A stretch of 53,614 bases of DNA from Alectoria sarmentosa. Its lineage: Eukaryota; Ascomycota; Lecanoromycetes; Lecanorales; Parmeliaceae. The stretch's first letter is position 1; each line of letters starts with the position of its first letter. Below the pieces are notes generated by a model that ran no database searches, was not told the DNA's origin, and was given only the letters and a program-made list of their open reading frames with translations. Below are positions 49,441 to 53,614 of the stretch, one piece after another. The stretch spans positions 1 through 53,614 of the forward strand of contig WOGZ01000232.1 in NCBI GenBank assembly GCA_009733775.1. The letters are read 5' to 3'. Both the position numbers and the translations under genes were made by a program.

Positions 49441-51684
49441 GTATTTTAATTATATTTAAAAAATCCCTCAACAATATAACAAGTTTAATTTATAAAATAT
49501 TTATATTAATAAATAATTATTATATTAAATATAAATTATATTTGAAAAGTTTTTTAATATATTAAATTAACTTCATTTTAAATAAAACGAATTTCGGGAA
49601 TTTACAATTCGTTTTCATGAAATTATTATTAATAAAAATAATGTTATAAATTCGTTATATAAAGTTAAATTAATAATTAAATAAACGAATAACATCGTTT
49701 ATAATTATTAAAGTAAATAACATAATTATAATAAAAGATTAATTAAATAAAATTTTAATTATTGAAATAGAATTCAAAAAACGAACTTTTTTATTATAAA
49801 TTTAAAAATCGATTTATATTAAAAAAGAATAAGTTTATAAAGGATTTTAATTTTTTTATCTTTATTAATAACGTCGATTTTTTATAAAACGATTAAGTTT
49901 TCAAAATAAAATAAAAACTTTTATTTAATATAAATTATTATTTAAATAATATTTTATAAATTATTTATATCATTTCACGATTCGGTGATAAAGTAATAAA
50001 TTATATTTTGATAAAGCGATTACGAAATGCAAGCAATTTATATACGTTTAAAATATAAATCATAAATTAATTAATCGAAATTTATTAAAATTTCGATCGA
50101 AAAATTAATGTTAAATATAAATTTCGAACATTTACGTAAAATATATAAACGTTTATCGAATTCTATTTAAATTTTATTCGTTTTAAAAATGTTTTTAACA
50201 AAAACGATTTTTTTTAAATGAATTTTCTAAAAAATTAATCACACGATTAAAACTTTCGTATAATATACGTGAAAATTTTAATTTATTAAAAAACGCAAAA
50301 GAATATATATAAAAATTAAATAATAATTAACGAGCAAATTATTAATCTCGAATATTTTCAATAATCTTTATTTGAATTATTATAAATTTAATAAAAAAAT
50401 CGTTTATAATTATTATTATAACATTAATAATTTAAACGATTTTAATTATTAAAGTAATCTTCGTTTTAATTATTAAATAAAAATAGAAAATAATATCGAA
50501 AAACTTATATGTTACATTTATAATAAAATCGATTATTATCGAGAAAATTATATCGTTTAAAATTAAACGAATGTTGAAAAAAAGACATTAAAGAAAATAC
50601 GATTACATTTTTTTAAATATTAACGAGAAATGAAAAGTTAATAACGTTAAAATAAATAGCGAAAATGATTTTTTTTTCGACTCGAAAAAAGAATAATTTT
50701 TATTAAAATTACGATAAAAAATAACAATAAAGTGTGTTTTATAAATATTTTAAACAATTTTTTAACACATCGACTTTTTCGAATAATTATTACATTATTA
50801 TTATAAAATAATTAAATATCGTTTACGACTTTTTTTATAAATTGTAAATGTATAAAAATTTATATCGTTATTAATAAGATTATTATTTTTGAAATATATA
50901 AACGTTTATAAATCGAATTTTTTTTTAAGTTTAAAATTTTTATAAAAATACGATAAATAATTAATTAAATATTTATTTATTTATTATTTATTATTTATAT
51001 TAAACGTGTATAATTATTAAAAAAAATTTATTTTATTTCAATTGTTAAATTAAAATAACGCGATTTAATTTTCGAAAAGTTATAAATAAATAAATATAAA
51101 GTCGTTTTTAATATGTTAAAAATTAACTTATTATTTATTTTTAAATCGATATAAATAAAATAATAATATAATATCGTTATCAGAGAATTTTTTATTTTTA
51201 TCGATTGTTTTAATTATTATTCGTATACGTTTTTTCAAATTTATTGTTGAAAATAAATCGAACGAAAACGATTTCGATATTAAGTTTTTAAAGAATATTT
51301 TAAATTTAAAAAAATTAATATTAACATTTAAAACATTTAAAAAAAAATGATTTAAAAGTTTAATTTTATTAACATTATTGAAATTAATGCATCGATTTAT
51401 TATTATTTTATTCGAAATAGAAAAAACAAGCTTTTTTTTGAAACGATAAATGAAATTTATAAAATTATTAATAAAATTTTTAATATAATATCGAAATTAT
51501 AAAAAAATAATCGTTTATCGATTAATAAATTATATTCGTATAAATTTAAACGAAAATATAAAAAATGATTTAAATTTATATTATAAAGATTATTTAAATT
51601 AATAATATTAAAATTTTATTTATAAAGAGATATTTAATAAAGTTTTTAAAAAATATTATAATTGTGTAAATGTTTTCGATAAAT

Positions 51685-53614
51685 TAAAAACGACCATATT
51701 ATTTTCGCATCGTTTTTATAATTATAAATTAAAATTTATTAAAAAAGTAAATAAAAACGCATTATTAAAAAATCGAATATATTTATTATTAAATTATAAA
51801 TTCGAATAAATTAAAAAGTATTTAAATAAATATTTAAGAAAAAGATTTATTATATTTAATTATGCTTTATTCGTTTCGTCTATTAAATTTATTAAGAAAT
51901 TAAATAAAAATCTTCGATTTTATGTGAATTATCGAAAGATAAACGTTATTATTAAAAGAAATCGATATTTTATTTCGTTAATAAATGAGATTTTAATTAA
52001 AATATAAAAATATAAATATTTTATACGATTAAACATTATCGTTGTTTTCAATAAACTTAAAATGCATTTAGATAATAAAAATTTTATTACATTTATCATC
52101 TTTTTTAAAACTTATAAATATTGAATGTTTTTATTTAAATTAACAAACGAATCTATTATTTATTAAAAATACATTGTTTTTTTTTAAATATTTTAATAAT
52201 TTTTATTAATTATATTTAAATAATATTCTCATTTATAATAAAATTAAAAAAAAACACGTTTAATATATTCGATTAATTCTTTAAAAATTACGAGAAATCG
52301 ACTTATAAATAAACATTTTCAAATGCGAATTTCATATATAAGAGATTAAATTTTTAAATTTATTAATATTTATCGATAAATTATAAATAAATTCGATTAA
52401 AATATAAATCGTCGTCGATTAAACACAATTTATAAATTTAAAACAAATATAAATCTTTATCGATTTTTATAATTTTTATAAAAGATTTATAAAAGATTTC
52501 TCGAAAATAATTAAATCGATAATTCGTTTTATAAAAAAAGATGTTATTTACGAATAATTATTCGTTTATTAAAAAGTTTTTATTTAATTGAAAATTAATG
52601 TTATATAAGTTTTTATTTTGCGACATTTCGATAAATTTAAAAAGATAATTTTAAAAATAAATATTTTCGATTATATTAACGAAGAAATATTATTATAATA
52701 TAATAATAAAATTATATTATATTTAATAATCTTTTATAATAAAAATTTAACTTTTATTATAATTAATATAAAGTTTAAAATTATATAAGTATATATAACG
52801 AAAATAATAAATTTAAAAAATTATATATAAAAAAGAAAAACTTATATATAAATCTTTAAATTACGTTAAAGTCGATAAAATCGATAAATTTAAATAAATA
52901 ATAAAGTTAAATTAAATACGTTTATAATAACTTCGATCGAATATAATTATTAAATTTATAATAAACATTATTCGTTATTATACGATATTTGAAACATTAA
53001 CGATTTAAATTAAAATTTATTAATATTTTAATTAAGATATTCACGAATTATAAAAACTTTATATATTTTATTAAAGAACGTAATTTATCTCGTCGTCAAA
53101 TTAAATATCTTAATATATTATTTAAATATAACATTAAAATCATTCATCGTTCGAAATTACAAAATTTTAAAATCGATATTTATATTCGAATAATTGAATA
53201 TTAATCGACGAATTTTAAAGATAAACGATTAAAATAATAATATTAAAAAAAATTTATATTAAATCGATTAAATCTCGATAACATCGAAATCGATATTAAA
53301 ATTATCGATAATTCTCTTTATTATAAAATGTTAAAAATAAATAAAATCGATAAAAAATATAATAATATACGCGAGATAATTATTATTAATAAAAAGAAAT
53401 TTAAAAATATTATATTCAATAAATGCGTTATCGCGAACGAATTCTTTTATTATGAAACTCGTTTATAAACATTTAAATTAATATACACGTTTATTATTTA
53501 AAAAATTTATAATTAATTTATATATAATTATTTAAAAGTTATTCGTATATATAAATTACTTAAATGAAAATATTATTAAAAAAATATAAAAACGATAATC
53601 GTTATATATATTAA
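51685..53614 (+). pseudogene. Ty3/gypsy pol remnant running off the window
   Basis: Plus-strand reading with stops. LNKYLRKRFI and LRFYVNYRKIN (about 51820-51945) match gypsy RT LxKxLRKGFI and LRFCVDYRKLN. RNRYFISLINEIL and VVFNKLKMHLDNKNFITF (about 51955-52110) match NRYPLPLIDExL and IAAFNKLRMHPDSEDLTTF. LRHFDKFKKIILKINIFDYI (from about 52620) matches the RNase H start LxHFDPxxxxxLETDASDY. LSRRQIKYLNILFKYN (from about 53085) matches LSRRQARWxEFLSxFN. Asp codons repeatedly read Asn. Integrase and the 3' LTR would lie beyond the window; the 5' LTR was not found. The RNase H region is interrupted by a solo LTR. Confidence 0.88.
52755..52929 (+). repeat. Solo LTR inserted in the gypsy RNase H region
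   Basis: 175 bp with inverted ends TATTATAA...TTATAATA (TG...CA after mutation), flanked by ACTTT (52750-52754) and ACTTC (52930-52934). It splits the frame between YNKNLT (before) and SIEYNY.IYNK (after), which join in the normal protein (SKNLxPxECNYEIYDKEL). Relatives lie at 37059-37237 and 41433-41610 in the opposite orientation. Confidence 0.78.

Larger units (their letters stand above)
35290..53614. other. AT-rich RIP block, right
   Basis: 18.3 kb of RIP-type sequence to the window end. Recognised contents: LTR relics (36829-37010, 37059-37237, 41433-41610), a 1.5 kb LTR-bounded element (39713-41224), a direct-repeat pair (42549-42697 and 44204-44340), copy B of a dispersed family (48430-49440), a gypsy pol (51685 onward) and several simple repeats. 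At 37580-37760 more C bases in CA context survive than elsewhere. The long stretches between (37.3-39.7, 44.4-48.0 and 49.5-51.6 kb) hold nothing I can assign. Confidence 0.85.

Noticed and set aside
35290..53614. AT-rich block as mitochondrial DNA or a mitochondrial insertion
   Set aside because: Coding remnants are Ty3/gypsy pol with G-to-A/C-to-T decay, and no mitochondrial gene was seen.
35290..53614. AT-rich block as a centromere
   Set aside because: Composition alone cannot show this; RIP-mutated retroelement blocks occur throughout such genomes. CENP-A mapping would decide.

Overview
The window looks like a chromosome segment of a filamentous ascomycete (Pezizomycotina). Six intact, intron-containing genes have short introns (mostly 47-76 nt) with fungal GT...AG and CTRAY-type signals, and their products belong to fungal families. 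The genes sit in two base-balanced islands (about 3040-6160 and 23770-35290). Three extremely AT-rich blocks surround them (about 1-3040, 6160-23770 and 35290-53614). In those blocks most surviving C and G bases are in CG dinucleotides, while CA/TG has largely become TA. This is the signature of repeat-induced point mutation (RIP). I cannot name the species; Leotiomycetes is a weak guess from overall protein feel only.

Island 1 carries a single gene, TRS85/TRAPPC8 (membrane traffic and autophagy). Island 2 carries five genes: CHM7/CHMP7-like ESCRT-III (+), RAD18 (-), POL32 (+), an allergen-like histidine-rich protein (-), and a conserved fungal protein (+) that shares a histidine-rich motif with its neighbour. 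RAD18 and POL32 are divergent across about 300 bp containing a palindromic ACGCGT (MluI cell-cycle box). Both products act at PCNA: RAD18 ubiquitinates it, and POL32 binds it through a C-terminal PIP box and supports translesion synthesis.

The AT blocks are graveyards of LTR retrotransposons whose structure can still be read. In 6160-23770 an outer Ty3/gypsy element (7184-23006, minus) has 302-304 bp LTRs with perfect TGTTACGA/TCGTAACA-type ends and an ATTAA target duplication. Nested inside it are a second Ty3/gypsy element (about 10558-17918, minus) and a 2.1 kb LTR-bounded element (7936-10029) filled with minisatellites and no recognisable pol. The right block holds a 1.5 kb LTR-bounded element (39713-41224) with a 38-bp minisatellite, a truncated Ty3/gypsy pol (51.7 kb to the window end, plus), and a solo LTR inserted in that element's RNase H region (52755-52929) with a target duplication. 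A further dispersed family has inverted copies at about 1480-2700 and 48430-49440. The left edge is an 8-bp minisatellite. No tRNA, rRNA, CRISPR array or biosynthetic cluster was seen. The most unusual feature is that two unrelated small LTR elements without pol share the same plan: terminal repeats plus an internal minisatellite.
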